The translations under genes were made by a program, and so were the position numbers. Shown here in pieces: positions 54,701-63,160 of a stretch of DNA of 64,000 nucleotides. How positions within the stretch are numbered: the stretch's first letter is position 1; each line of letters begins with the position of its first letter. Below the pieces are notes generated by a model. It searched no databases. It saw nothing but the letters and a program-made list of their open reading frames with translations, and was not told the origin of the DNA. Source of the stretch: Flavobacterium nackdongense (GTDB taxonomy: Bacteria > Bacteroidota > Bacteroidia > Flavobacteriales > Flavobacteriaceae); assembly GCF_004355225.1 (NCBI RefSeq), contig NZ_CP037933.1:620001-684000 (forward strand), written 5' to 3'.

Positions 54701-55390
54701 ATGAAAACTCTTTCCAATAAAAATAACCTACAAATTCTGCACGAGGACAATCATTTAATAGTGGTGAACAAGCGTGTGGGCGATTTGGTGCAAGGCGACA
54801 AAACGGGCGACAAACCTTTGTCAGATGTGGTCAAAGAATACATCAAAGACAAATACAACAAACCCGGAGAAGTTTTCTTGGGAGTAGTTCACAGATTGGA
54901 CAGACCCACTACAGGAATTGTAGTTTTTGCTAGAACTAGCAAGGCTTTGACTCGAATGAACGAATTGTTCAGCAATCGCGAAACCCAGAAAACCTACTGG
55001 GCAATCGTAAAAAATAAACCTCAAAATTCCGAAGACAAACTTGTTCATTACCTGAAAAGGAACGAAAAAAACAATACTTCAAAAGCGCATACAAAAGAAG
55101 TTCCCGAAAGCAAATTAGCCAGTTTGGATTATAAAATTATCAAAGAGCTGAACAACTATTTTGCCTTGGAAATCAATCTTCATACGGGAAGACACCACCA
55201 AATTCGCGCGCAACTTTCGGCTATTGGTTCACCTATAAAAGGCGATTTGAAATACGGTTTCGACCGATCAAATCCTGATGGCGGAATTCATCTTCACGCT
55301 CGGAAACTGGTTTTTATTCATCCCGTTTCTAAAGAAAATGTTATCATTGTGGCTCCTGTGCCAAATGATGTGATTTGGAATGCCATTTAA
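54701..55390 (+). CDS. RluA-family RNA pseudouridine synthase
   Basis: A 229-residue enzyme. The catalytic Asp67 lies in GVVHRLDRPTTGIVVFA; LHEDNHLIVVNKRVGD and HTGRHHQIRAQLS are also characteristic. No S4 domain is present, so it is a short form. It modifies uridine in rRNA or tRNA; the target cannot be read. ATG 54701 is preferred over the TTG right before it. Confidence 0.93.
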   Translation: MKTLSNKNNLQILHEDNHLIVVNKRVGDLVQGDKTGDKPLSDVVKEYIKDKYNKPGEVFLGVVHRLDRPTTGIVVFARTSKALTRMNELFSNRETQKTYWAIVKNKPQNSEDKLVHYLKRNEKNNTSKAHTKEVPESKLASLDYKIIKELNNYFALEINLHTGRHHQIRAQLSAIGSPIKGDLKYGFDRSNPDGGIHLHARKLVFIHPVSKENVIIVAPVPNDVIWNAI

Positions 55391-55434
55391 TTTGAAAAAA
55401 ATGTATCTTTAGGACTTCATTTAAGTCTTAGATT

Positions 55435-56763
55435 ATGGAACCCAAAACCAACATTAATTTCAGAAAAGAAACTTTGACTAAGTTGCTGAATGAGATTATC
55501 ATTCACGAAAAAGAAATCATCGATGCTTTGTATTTCGATTTCAAAAAACCAGCCTTCGAAACGGTGATTTCTGAAACAGGTTACGTAATTGCTGAATTAA
55601 AAGAAACCATAAAAAACCTTAGCAAATGGGCAAAACCCAAAAGAGTATTCCCTTCCCTGCTCAATTTCCCTTCCAAAGATTATATTTATAAAGAACCTTA
55701 CGGCAAAGTTTTGATAATTTCACCTTGGAATTATCCCTTTCAATTGGCGCTTTGCCCAGTGATTTCAGCCTTTGCAGCGGGTAATCAAGTTGTGCTAAAA
55801 CCTTCTGAACTGACGCCTAAAACCTCGGAAATAATCGAAAAAATAATGGCTAAAGTTTTCATCAAAAAAGATGTCAATGTCATCGAAGGCGGAATTGAAG
55901 TGGCGCAGGAATTGCTTTCGAAGCGTTGGGATTATATCTTTTTTACAGGCAGTGTCGCCGTGGGGAAAATTGTTGCCAAAGCCGCTGCTGAAAATCTTAC
56001 GCCTGTAACCTTAGAATTGGGTGGTAAAAACCCCTGTATCATTGACGAAACGGCCAATTTGAAACTCGCAGCCAAAAGAATAGTTTGGGGTAAATTTATG
56101 AATGCCGGCCAAACGTGCATTGCCCCCGACTACATTTTGATTCAAAAGGATATGAAAAGTCATTTTGTCGATTATTTAAAAAAACAAATTACCAAAGCGT
56201 ATGGCGAAGATCCGAGCAAATCACCTGATTATGCAAGAATTGTAAATCGCAAAAACTGGCAGCGATTGGTCGATAAGATTGAGCCCGAAAAAGTAATTTT
56301 TGGTGGTAAAAGCGATAGTGAAAATTGCTACATCTCCCCTACAATTATCGAGGAAACTTCATTGGACACGGAGATTATGAAAGACGAAATATTTGGCCCT
56401 ATTCTACCCATTTTGACTTACTCAACCGAAGCTGAAATCGAAAACATCATTTCCAAATTCGAAAAACCATTGGCATTCTATATATTTACCGAAAACCGAA
56501 TTTTCTCTAAACATATGATTCAAAAATATTCGTTTGGAGGCGGTTGTGTCAACGATACGATGGTCCATTTCTCGAATAAAAGATTACCATTTGGTGGTGT
56601 TGGACATAGCGGAATTGGCGCCTATCACGGAATTTTGAGTTTTGACACCTTTTCGCATAAAAAAAGTATTTTAAAAAAATCAAACTTTTTAGATTTACCG
56701 TTTCGATACGCACCCTATCAAGACAAATTAGGAACAATTAAAAAAATATTGCGCTGGCTTTAA
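55435..56763 (+). CDS. Aldehyde dehydrogenase (class 3-like)
   Basis: A 442-residue NAD(P)-dependent enzyme. ISPWNYPFQLALCP binds cofactor, TLELGGKNPCIID includes the general base Glu, and NAGQTCIAPDY holds the catalytic Cys. The length and C-terminal hydrophobic/basic region fit fatty-aldehyde or coniferyl-aldehyde type enzymes. TATCTTTA at 55404-55411 may be the -7 box. Monocistronic, or co-transcribed with the RluA gene 44 bp before it. Confidence 0.94.
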   Translation: MEPKTNINFRKETLTKLLNEIIIHEKEIIDALYFDFKKPAFETVISETGYVIAELKETIKNLSKWAKPKRVFPSLLNFPSKDYIYKEPYGKVLIISPWNYPFQLALCPVISAFAAGNQVVLKPSELTPKTSEIIEKIMAKVFIKKDVNVIEGGIEVAQELLSKRWDYIFFTGSVAVGKIVAKAAAENLTPVTLELGGKNPCIIDETANLKLAAKRIVWGKFMNAGQTCIAPDYILIQKDMKSHFVDYLKKQITKAYGEDPSKSPDYARIVNRKNWQRLVDKIEPEKVIFGGKSDSENCYISPTIIEETSLDTEIMKDEIFGPILPILTYSTEAEIENIISKFEKPLAFYIFTENRIFSKHMIQKYSFGGGCVNDTMVHFSNKRLPFGGVGHSGIGAYHGILSFDTFSHKKSILKKSNFLDLPFRYAPYQDKLGTIKKILRWL

Positions 56764-56809
56764 ATTGAGCTGGTATTAACGAAAACAAACTTTAATTTAA
56801 AACCAAAAA

Positions 56810-57616
56810 ATGCAAAACACTAAACCAAAGAACGACCGACTGGAAGAAGTAAAACGCAACGGATACCAACTTGATTTCGCAACAGTTTTCGAAAGTGCTT
56901 TCGAAAATTATAAAAAAATAGCCCTCTACGCGGGCTTGATACTTTTAGTTTTTTCTATTTTATCTGCAATTGGTATGATGACCGCACTAGTTTCCTACAT
57001 TGGAGTTGAAAATCTAGAGCATTTTGCCAATACATTAAAAGAATTTTCTCAATTGAAAGTGATGCCTTTAGAGGTAGCTTTACCACTCAATGCAGGATTA
57101 ATTTTGTATTCTGCCCTCATAACGCCATTTATGTCAGGATTTTTAAAAATGGCTTATTGTGGCGAAAAAGGGGAAGAATTTCACGTATCGACTATGTTTT
57201 CGTATTATAAATCACCCTATTTTTTACCCATTGTGGTTTCAGTATTTATTATTTCTTTAGTGGGAACTGGGCTAGCAATGCTGCTTGAATATGCAGGCTT
57301 AAGTTTTGTTGGAACTGTAACAACGATGTTGGTTTCCTTTCTCACATTTTTGACTATTCCGCTGATTGTTTTTGGAAACCTAAATGTTTCCGAAGCCATT
57401 AAATCCAGTATTATTATTGTATCAAAACAACCACTGGTACTTTTAGGACTGCTGATTGTCGCTGGAATTGGGGCCCTATTGGGAATATTTGGCTTTTGTT
57501 TTGGGATCTTTTTTACTTGGCCATTTATGTATTCGATGACTTATGTAATCTACAAGACCATCTTTGGTATAGATGAAGTCATTGAAATAGAAGAAATAAC
57601 AGAATCTGAAAATTAA
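56810..57616 (+). CDS. Multi-pass membrane protein of unknown function
   Basis: A 268-residue protein with about five to six hydrophobic helices following a soluble start containing GYQLDFATVFESAFENYKK. Related flavobacterial proteins are sometimes labelled as beta-carotene monooxygenases, but no such motif is seen. It is likely a DUF-type glycine-rich inner-membrane protein. The zinc protease follows 38 bp downstream. Confidence 0.7.
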   Translation: MQNTKPKNDRLEEVKRNGYQLDFATVFESAFENYKKIALYAGLILLVFSILSAIGMMTALVSYIGVENLEHFANTLKEFSQLKVMPLEVALPLNAGLILYSALITPFMSGFLKMAYCGEKGEEFHVSTMFSYYKSPYFLPIVVSVFIISLVGTGLAMLLEYAGLSFVGTVTTMLVSFLTFLTIPLIVFGNLNVSEAIKSSIIIVSKQPLVLLGLLIVAGIGALLGIFGFCFGIFFTWPFMYSMTYVIYKTIFGIDEVIEIEEITESEN

Positions 57617-57654
57617 TTTTTAAAATAGTAATACTAACTAAATAAAGATAAATT

Positions 57655-58512
57655 ATGAAATGGATAGGAAGACGTCAAAGTGACAATGTCGATGACAGAA
57701 GAGGAATGTCGGGTGGTGGAAAAGCCATTCTTGGTGGCGGTGTTTTGGGAATAGTGATCTTACTATTGAATGCTTTTGGTGGCGAAAACGGCCAAATGAT
57801 TGGCAATATTCTGCAGCAAACCCAAGGACAAGCAGCACCAACTGAAGAAAGAGCCTTAACTCCCGAAGAATTGAAAGAACAGGAATTTATAAAAACCCTT
57901 TTGGCAGACAATGAAGACATTTGGACCAAAATATTCCAAGAAAACAACCTTGAATTTGAAGCTCCAAAACTCGTTTTATTTAGTGGTCAAGTGCAAACGG
58001 CTTGTGGTGGCGCGAGTTCCGCTTCAGGACCTTTTTATTGTCCCGGTGACAAAATTATTTATATGGATATGTCTTTCTTTGAAGAATTGAGAACAAAATT
58101 TGGTGCCGAAGGTGGCGATTTTGCCGTAGCTTATGTTTTGGCACACGAATTTGGACATCACATTCAAACTATTTTAGGCACTTCTTCAAAAATGCGTCAA
58201 TTACAACAAGGAAAAAGTGAAGCTGAAGCCAATAAATTATCCGTCGCCCTAGAATTGCAAGCCGATTTCTATGCAGGACTTTGGACCCATTACAACGAAA
58301 ATAAAAATGCAATGTTAGAACCCGGCGATATCGAAGAAGCCTTAAGCGCTGCCAATGCTGTAGGTGACGATGCCATCCAGAAAAAAATGCAGGGACAAGT
58401 CGTTCCCGATTCCTTCACCCACGGAACTTCTGAGCAAAGAATGTATTGGTTCAATCGCGGTTTCAAATCGGGTGATATTCGAAAAGGAGATACTTTTGCG
58501 GAGGTGGATTAG
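57655..58512 (+). CDS. Neutral zinc metallopeptidase, YpfJ-like
   Basis: A 285-residue protein. It begins MKWIGRRQSDNVDDRRG, as is usual in this family, with one N-terminal membrane helix (residues 25-42). The catalytic HEFGHH has His164 and His168 as zinc ligands, and the third ligand lies in LELQADFYAGLW. FTHGTSEQRMYWFNRGF near the end is also conserved. Substrate is unknown. Confidence 0.93.
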   Translation: MKWIGRRQSDNVDDRRGMSGGGKAILGGGVLGIVILLLNAFGGENGQMIGNILQQTQGQAAPTEERALTPEELKEQEFIKTLLADNEDIWTKIFQENNLEFEAPKLVLFSGQVQTACGGASSASGPFYCPGDKIIYMDMSFFEELRTKFGAEGGDFAVAYVLAHEFGHHIQTILGTSSKMRQLQQGKSEAEANKLSVALELQADFYAGLWTHYNENKNAMLEPGDIEEALSAANAVGDDAIQKKMQGQVVPDSFTHGTSEQRMYWFNRGFKSGDIRKGDTFAEVD

Positions 58513-58585
58513 ATAAATTAAACGGTTCACTCTGAATTCAGTTATACCAACAGAGGCTCAAACATTAGTATTACTCATTATAGAG

Positions 58586-59059
58586 ATGAAAAAAATATTA
58601 TTTACAATCATTCTGACAGCAATAATAATTAGCAGTTGTCGTAGAGAATCTCCAATTGAGGATATTATTTCAAAAAATCAATTCTATACATCTTCAATAT
58701 CTTGGGATAATTCTAATATGAATACCTATGGTTCGGGGGAAATAAGGTGTTTTGGAAAGAAAAATACATTAAAAATATTTTGCAATTCATTTCTACGAGA
58801 TCAAGACTCTTTAACTTGGGGAGAACCAGGAATAATATTAAAACAAGGAACTTGGAAAATAATAGATAATGTTATTGTGTGTGAATACAAAACTACATAT
58901 AGAACGTTCAAAATAAATAAAGCTGAAAAAATTCAAAAAGACACTTTGAAAGTTAAAAAAGCTACTCTTTATAATAAAAATTTAAGATTAAAATCAAATG
59001 TGTTAATTAGTAATGAAATAGTTGCCTTTTTTAAATTAAACTGGTCAAAGATAAAATAA
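58586..59059 (+). CDS. Small lipoprotein of unknown function
   Basis: A 157-residue protein with a lipoprotein signal (LTAIIISSC, Cys18). The mature part is beta-rich and lysine-rich with no recognised domain; QGTWKIIDNVIVCEYKTTY resembles lipocalin-like small lipoproteins. No linked gene in the same direction is close upstream (73 bp). Confidence 0.6.
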   Translation: MKKILFTIILTAIIISSCRRESPIEDIISKNQFYTSSISWDNSNMNTYGSGEIRCFGKKNTLKIFCNSFLRDQDSLTWGEPGIILKQGTWKIIDNVIVCEYKTTYRTFKINKAEKIQKDTLKVKKATLYNKNLRLKSNVLISNEIVAFFKLNWSKIK

Positions 59060-59157
59060 TCTCATCGGCTAGCGCGATGCCTCTGGCTCGTTACAACAAA
59101 CGAAAGTAAATAAATAAAACCCAGTCGCTCGAAAATAGATAAAGCATAAAGAGCATC

Positions 59158-59187
59158 TTGCTATATAAAAACATTTCCTTAACTTTG
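59158..59187 (+). promoter_or_regulatory. Consensus Bacteroidota promoter of the toxin-antitoxin operon
   Basis: TTG (59158-59160), exactly 19 bp, TAACTTTG (59180-59187). The antitoxin ATG follows only 5 bp after the -7 box, so the transcript may be leaderless. Confidence 0.82.
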
Positions 59188-59192
59188 ACATT

Positions 59193-59408
59193 ATGGAAGC
59201 ACTAAAAATTGAAATACTAAATCCGAAAGCTTTGCAACTTATCAAAGAAATGCAAGATTTGAATTATATCAAAGTCACTGACGCGCCTGTTTCCAAACTT
59301 CAGTCTTATCTAAAAAAGATGAGAAAAAATGCCAGTACTGCTCCAAGTTTAGAGGAAATTGCAAATATTGTTGCCGAAGTTCGAGCTGAAAGATATGGCA
59401 CAAAATAA
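59193..59408 (+). CDS. Putative antitoxin of a PIN-domain toxin
   Basis: A 71-residue protein, helical, with a positively charged middle (KLQSYLKKMRKN) and the tail PSLEEIANIVAEVRAERYG, which probably wraps the toxin. It overlaps the toxin gene by 14 bp, as in many toxin-antitoxin pairs. No clear ribbon-helix-helix or AbrB motif is seen. The context gives the call. Confidence 0.72.
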   Translation: MEALKIEILNPKALQLIKEMQDLNYIKVTDAPVSKLQSYLKKMRKNASTAPSLEEIANIVAEVRAERYGTK

Positions 59409-59820
59409 ATCACTTAGACTGGTTATTGACACAAATCTTTGGATTAGCTTCATCATTTCAAAAAAACTCAACCTACTTGAAACTATACTTTTAACCGACA
59501 ATACTAGAATCTTATTTTGCAGCGAACTGGTCGAAGAACTTCAAGCAACAATTACCAAACCCAAGCTTAAAAAATATTTTTCCGAGAATGCTTTAGAAGA
59601 AATGTTAGCCGTATTTGATCCTTATATCGATTTTATTACTGTGAAAAGTACCGTTTCAATTTGTCGAGACCCCAATGACAACTTCTTATTAGCTTTAGCT
59701 AAAGATGGAGAAGCAAATTATCTACTGACAGGTGATAATGACTTATTGGATATCGGAAAATACGAAAAAACAATAATTATAAAAATTTTTGATTTCATCG
59801 AGCAAAGTAAAACTCAATAA
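59395..59820 (+). CDS. PIN-domain toxin
   Basis: A 141-residue RNase of the PIN fold. Asp12 (LVIDTNLWIS), Glu44, Asp92/Asp95 (CRDPNDNFLLALA) and Asp114/116 (LTGDNDLL) form the acidic metal site. In this family the toxin cuts RNA in the cell and is held by its antitoxin. Start ATG 59395 overlaps the antitoxin stop; a longer start at 59359 is less likely. Confidence 0.88.
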   Translation: MAQNKSLRLVIDTNLWISFIISKKLNLLETILLTDNTRILFCSELVEELQATITKPKLKKYFSENALEEMLAVFDPYIDFITVKSTVSICRDPNDNFLLALAKDGEANYLLTGDNDLLDIGKYEKTIIIKIFDFIEQSKTQ

Positions 59821-59829
59821 TTTCCCGAA

Positions 59830-60336
59830 ATGAATTACACTTTCCATAAAGCTGATTCCACAGATATTCCTGATATATGGGTTATTTTAGAAAACGCAAT
59901 CCTTCGCAGAAATAATGATGGCAGCAACCAATGGCAAGACGGTTATCCCAACCCGGAAGTTGTCAAAAAGGATATCGATAATGAATATGGTTATGTTTTA
60001 AAAGAGGGAAAAACCATCATTGGATATTGCGCCATTGTAATCAATTACGAACCAGAATATGAAAAAATCGAAGGGAAATGGCTCACGAATTCAGATTTTG
60101 TTGTCATACATCGAATTGCTATTGCTGAAAATTATCTCGGTCAAGGATTATCCAAAACGATCATTGAATTTGTCGAGGATTTTGCAAAAACAAGAAATAT
60201 CTACAGCATCAAAGTGGACACCAACCACGACAATTTCGCTATGCTGAAAATTTTCGAAAAGACAGGTTTTACTTTCTGTGGCATCGTTCATTTCAGAGGA
60301 AGCCCAAGAAGAGCCTATGAAAAAGTGCTTTTGTAA
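59830..60336 (+). CDS. GNAT-family acetyltransferase
   Basis: A 168-residue enzyme of the GNAT fold. VIHRIAIAENYLGQGLSKTIIEF contains the acetyl-CoA loop (here Gln/Arg-x-x-Gly-x-Gly/Ala form LGQGLS), and MLKIFEKTGFTFCGIVHFRG the end of the fold. It acetylates an amine of unknown identity. It lies 9 bp after the toxin gene and could be part of that transcript. Confidence 0.9.
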   Translation: MNYTFHKADSTDIPDIWVILENAILRRNNDGSNQWQDGYPNPEVVKKDIDNEYGYVLKEGKTIIGYCAIVINYEPEYEKIEGKWLTNSDFVVIHRIAIAENYLGQGLSKTIIEFVEDFAKTRNIYSIKVDTNHDNFAMLKIFEKTGFTFCGIVHFRGSPRRAYEKVLL

Positions 60337-60340
60337 AAAA

Positions 60341-60391
60341 GAAGTTGGAAGTTGGAAGTTGGAAGATGGAAGTTGGGAGGTGGAAGTTAGA
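60341..60391 (+). repeat. GGAAGTT-type minisatellite
   Basis: About seven tandem units of a purine-rich 7-mer, GGAAGTT with variants (GGAAGAT, GGGAGGT). It lies in the 180-bp spacer between the GNAT and helicase genes. Slippage could make its length variable between strains. Confidence 0.7.
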
Positions 60392-60515
60392 GGAAATGTA
60401 TATTTTGATAATCACGGATTTCAACTAAATCCAACAATCAAAAAATTTACTGTACCTTTGCACCCAATTTAAGAAGCACTCCAAATAGATAGTGTTTACT
60501 TCAGAAACACCATTT

Positions 60516-61805
60516 ATGTCATTCAATTCATTAGGATTATCGGATGCTTTACTAAAAGCCATCAGCAAAAAAGGATACACAACTCCCTCTCCAATACAAC
60601 AAAAAGCAATTCCACCTATCTTGGAAGGCAAAGATGTTTTGGCTTCTGCACAAACTGGAACAGGTAAAACAGCGGGTTTCACTTTACCGATTTTACAAAT
60701 TTTATCGCAAGGAAAACACTTGAGCCACAGCCCCATTCGCGCCTTGATATTAACTCCTACACGAGAACTAGCTGCTCAAATATTAGCCAATATAAAAGAA
60801 TACAGTGAGTATGTAGATATGCGCAGCGCCGTGATTTTTGGTGGTGTAAATCAAAATCCTCAAGTTAGCCAATTGCGCCAAGGTGTCGATATTTTGGTAG
60901 CAACTCCAGGTCGATTAATCGATTTGCAAAATCAAGGTTTGGTATCGCTTTCCAAAGTTGAAATCCTAGTTTTAGACGAAGCCGACCGAATGCTAGATAT
61001 GGGATTTTTACGAGATATCGAACGCATCCTGAAAGTATTGCCATCCAAAAGACAAAACTTGATGTTCTCGGCCACTTTTTCCAAAGACATCAAGAAATTG
61101 GCAATGGGTATTTTACACCATCCCGTTCAGGTCGAAGCCACTCCCGAAAACACAACCGTTGACGCCATTATCCAAAAAGTATATCCTTGTGCCAAAGAGA
61201 AAAAAACCGAACTAATCATCAAACTGATTACGGAAGGCAACTGGAAACAGATTTTGGTTTTTACGCGAACCAAACAAGGCGCCAACAAACTAACCGAAGC
61301 GATGATTGGTGCCGGCATCAAAGCCGCTGCGATTCACGGAAACAAAGGGCAAGGTGCAAGAACCAAGGCCTTAGCCAGTTTCAAAAACGGAAGCCTAACC
61401 GCTTTAGTCGCCACAGATATTGCCGCTCGAGGTTTGGATATTCCATTATTGCCTCACGTGGTTAATTTTGAATTGCCCAATATTCCCGAAGATTACGTAC
61501 ACCGAATTGGTCGTACTGGTCGTGCTGGAGCCAGTGGAGAAGCCATTTCGTTGTTTAGTCCAGACGAAACTATTTTTCTACGTGATATCGAAAAATTGGT
61601 GGGTTTGAAATTGCCAAAAGAAAACATCAGAGGTTTTGAGCCAGATCCCAATGCTTCAACCGAACCCATAAAACAAGGGCAAGGAAGAGTGCAACGCAAT
61701 TCAACTCCTCGCCAACCCAAAACAGATACTACAAATCGAAGCAGCAATAACAGCTTTGGCCCAAGACGTCCGCGTCAAAATAATGATAGACGGTCTAATA
61801 GATAG
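60516..61805 (+). CDS. DEAD-box RNA helicase, RhlE-like
   Basis: A 429-residue helicase. The motifs are [12 protein letters not shown] (I), PTRELAAQ (Ia), [12 protein letters not shown] (II), SATFS (III), [11 protein letters not shown] (V) and [10 protein letters not shown] (VI), with a basic, Asn/Arg-rich tail of about 60 residues. It unwinds RNA, probably in ribosome assembly or cold adaptation. ATG 60516 is preferred; GTG 60492 is also in frame. The TACCTTTG box at 60453-60460 is a likely -7 element. The RAYT element begins 6 bp past the stop. Confidence 0.95.
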   Translation: MSFNSLGLSDALLKAISKKGYTTPSPIQQKAIPPILEGKDVLASAQTGTGKTAGFTLPILQILSQGKHLSHSPIRALILTPTRELAAQILANIKEYSEYVDMRSAVIFGGVNQNPQVSQLRQGVDILVATPGRLIDLQNQGLVSLSKVEILVLDEADRMLDMGFLRDIERILKVLPSKRQNLMFSATFSKDIKKLAMGILHHPVQVEATPENTTVDAIIQKVYPCAKEKKTELIIKLITEGNWKQILVFTRTKQGANKLTEAMIGAGIKAAAIHGNKGQGARTKALASFKNGSLTALVATDIAARGLDIPLLPHVVNFELPNIPEDYVHRIGRTGRAGASGEAISLFSPDETIFLRDIEKLVGLKLPKENIRGFEPDPNASTEPIKQGQGRVQRNSTPRQPKTDTTNRSSNNSFGPRRPRQNNDRRSNR

Positions 61806-61811
61806 TTCCAC

Positions 61812-62537
61812 GCTCCGCAAAGTCTCCGACTTTGAGGATGTGATAAAAGGTCTCCGACCTTTCTTACCAATTATAAATAGTACTAATCGATTGTGGATTC
61901 AAAACATCTATTACCGGATTATCGACTTTTGTGATTTCTATTATTCCAGAATCTTCGACATAATTTGAAGCACTGGAATACATATAATGAGAAGCTTTAG
62001 CAACAATTCCTGCTCGAACAGGATTCAAATGAATATAATCTAATTTCGACCAAAAGAACTTTTCTGAAAAAATTTCTTCAGGATGATTTCCATATTGCCA
62101 AAACTGATATTTTTCATTTCGGCTATGACTTTTACAAGCAAATTCAAAACGTTTCAGCATCCAATCGGCTCTACTTTCTGGTTCTGTTTCTATTTTATTC
62201 AAAATGGTCTTTGCGGTAAACTTCTTGAAATCCCGAATCAAATCGGATAATTTACTGTTTTCTGACTGAATGATTAAATGAATGTGATTGGACATAATTA
62301 CAAATCCATACAAAATCATTCCTTTGTTTTTTACACAAAAATCCAGACTTTCGATGACGCAATCTTTGTATGTTTTTCTAGAAAAAACATCAACCCAGTC
62401 CACAACCGTTGCGGTTATAAAATGCGCTTTGGATTGATCTCGAATTATAAATCCTTCTTTTTCTTTCATTTTTGTCTTTTTTTAAGGTCAGTCTGAGACT
62501 GAAAATCACTACCTCAAAGTCGGAGACTTTTCGGAGC
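61812..62537 (+). mobile_element. Autonomous RAYT element bounded by palindromic ends
   Basis: Left end GCTCCGCAAAGTC...TTTGAGG (61812-61837) and right end CCTCAAAGTC...TCGGAGC (62512-62537) form inverted repeats with one mismatch. Between them lies only the transposase gene on the minus strand. A second short palindromic word at left (AAAGGTCTCCGACCTTT, 61846-61862) and GTCAGTCTGAGACTGA at right sit inside the ends. The short copies at 37917-38037 and 63029-63147 have the same ends but no gene. Confidence 0.88.
61864..62469 (-). CDS. REP-associated tyrosine transposase (RAYT, IS200-like)
   Basis: A 201-residue Y1 transposase. MSNHIHLII holds the metal-binding His62-x-His64, and Tyr145 in KLDYIHLNPVRAG is the nucleophile; the latter text is a RAYT hallmark. 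Such enzymes cut single-stranded DNA at REP hairpins. There is no frameshift, so it may be active. It occupies almost the whole element at 61812-62537. Confidence 0.92.
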   Translation of the reverse strand: MKEKEGFIIRDQSKAHFITATVVDWVDVFSRKTYKDCVIESLDFCVKNKGMILYGFVIMSNHIHLIIQSENSKLSDLIRDFKKFTAKTILNKIETEPESRADWMLKRFEFACKSHSRNEKYQFWQYGNHPEEIFSEKFFWSKLDYIHLNPVRAGIVAKASHYMYSSASNYVEDSGIIEITKVDNPVIDVLNPQSISTIYNW

Positions 62538-62617
62538 ACAACTAGTTTTGTTGATATGTTCTTTTTATGGAACACTTCACATAACTGGGTACTCAACGTA
62601 TTTGTTTTAAGTTATTC

Positions 62618-62965
62618 TTAATCTATTTTTCCATAATATTGATCAAGATCTTTAAAAAGGTCTATCTTAATATTCCCAAATGAATATAATTTAGTAAAAG
62701 AAGAGCCAAACCCTCCTTCCGAAAAGTTATCTGAAATTAATAAAATTCTTGTGCCTCCAAACGACTAATCTAATTTATACTTTCCTTTGCCATAATATCC
62801 GCTCGTATAAGTATTGTTATCAAACAGCACTAGTGTATCAGCACTGTCAGGCACTTCTGCGATAGGGTAATCTTTATCATAGTTTATATTAACGTAAACT
62901 CCAGTTATCATACTTTTAAAAAAAAAGTGATTGTAGAAAAACGAAATAACAAAGAAAAGAACCAA
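62618..62965 (-). pseudogene. Frameshifted hypothetical gene
   Basis: A 66-residue reading frame from TTG 62965 to TAG 62765 begins with one membrane helix (VLFFVISFFYNHFFF), then DTLVLFDNNTYTSGYYGKGKYKLD. Right after, in another frame, the text continues as SRFGGTRILLISDNFSEGG and runs to TAA at 62618, ending LDQYYGKID. Together these read as one small envelope protein broken by an indel near 62765. There is no ATG in frame at the start either. It lies between two RAYT-type repeats. Confidence 0.6.
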
Positions 62966-63028
62966 ACCTATTATTATTTTTTTTATTTTACATTTTTTAT
63001 TAATCTGTCATTAATTTATAGGTGCCCT

Positions 63029-63147
63029 GCTCCGCAAAGTCTCCGACTTTGAGGATGCATTCGTCAGTCTGTGACTGACATAAAAATTCGTATTAGAGCG
63101 GTTAAAAACCGAAAATCACTACCTCAAAGTCGCAGACTTTGCGGAGC
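63029..63147 (+). repeat. 119-bp palindromic element sharing ends with the RAYT element (copy B)
   Basis: Left end GCTCCGCAAAGTC and right end GACTTTGCGGAGC (with one change, TCGCAGAC, in the right arm) enclose GTCAGTC-TGT-GACTGAC and a CGGTTAAAAACCG hairpin. It is close to copy A in order and text. It lies 13 bp past the end of the yifB gene. Confidence 0.9.
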
Positions 63148-63160
63148 AAATAAACTGAAA

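Noticed and set aside
62278..62496. 72-codon plus-strand frame opposite the RAYT transposase
   Set aside because: Overlaps the transposase coding region completely and has no features.
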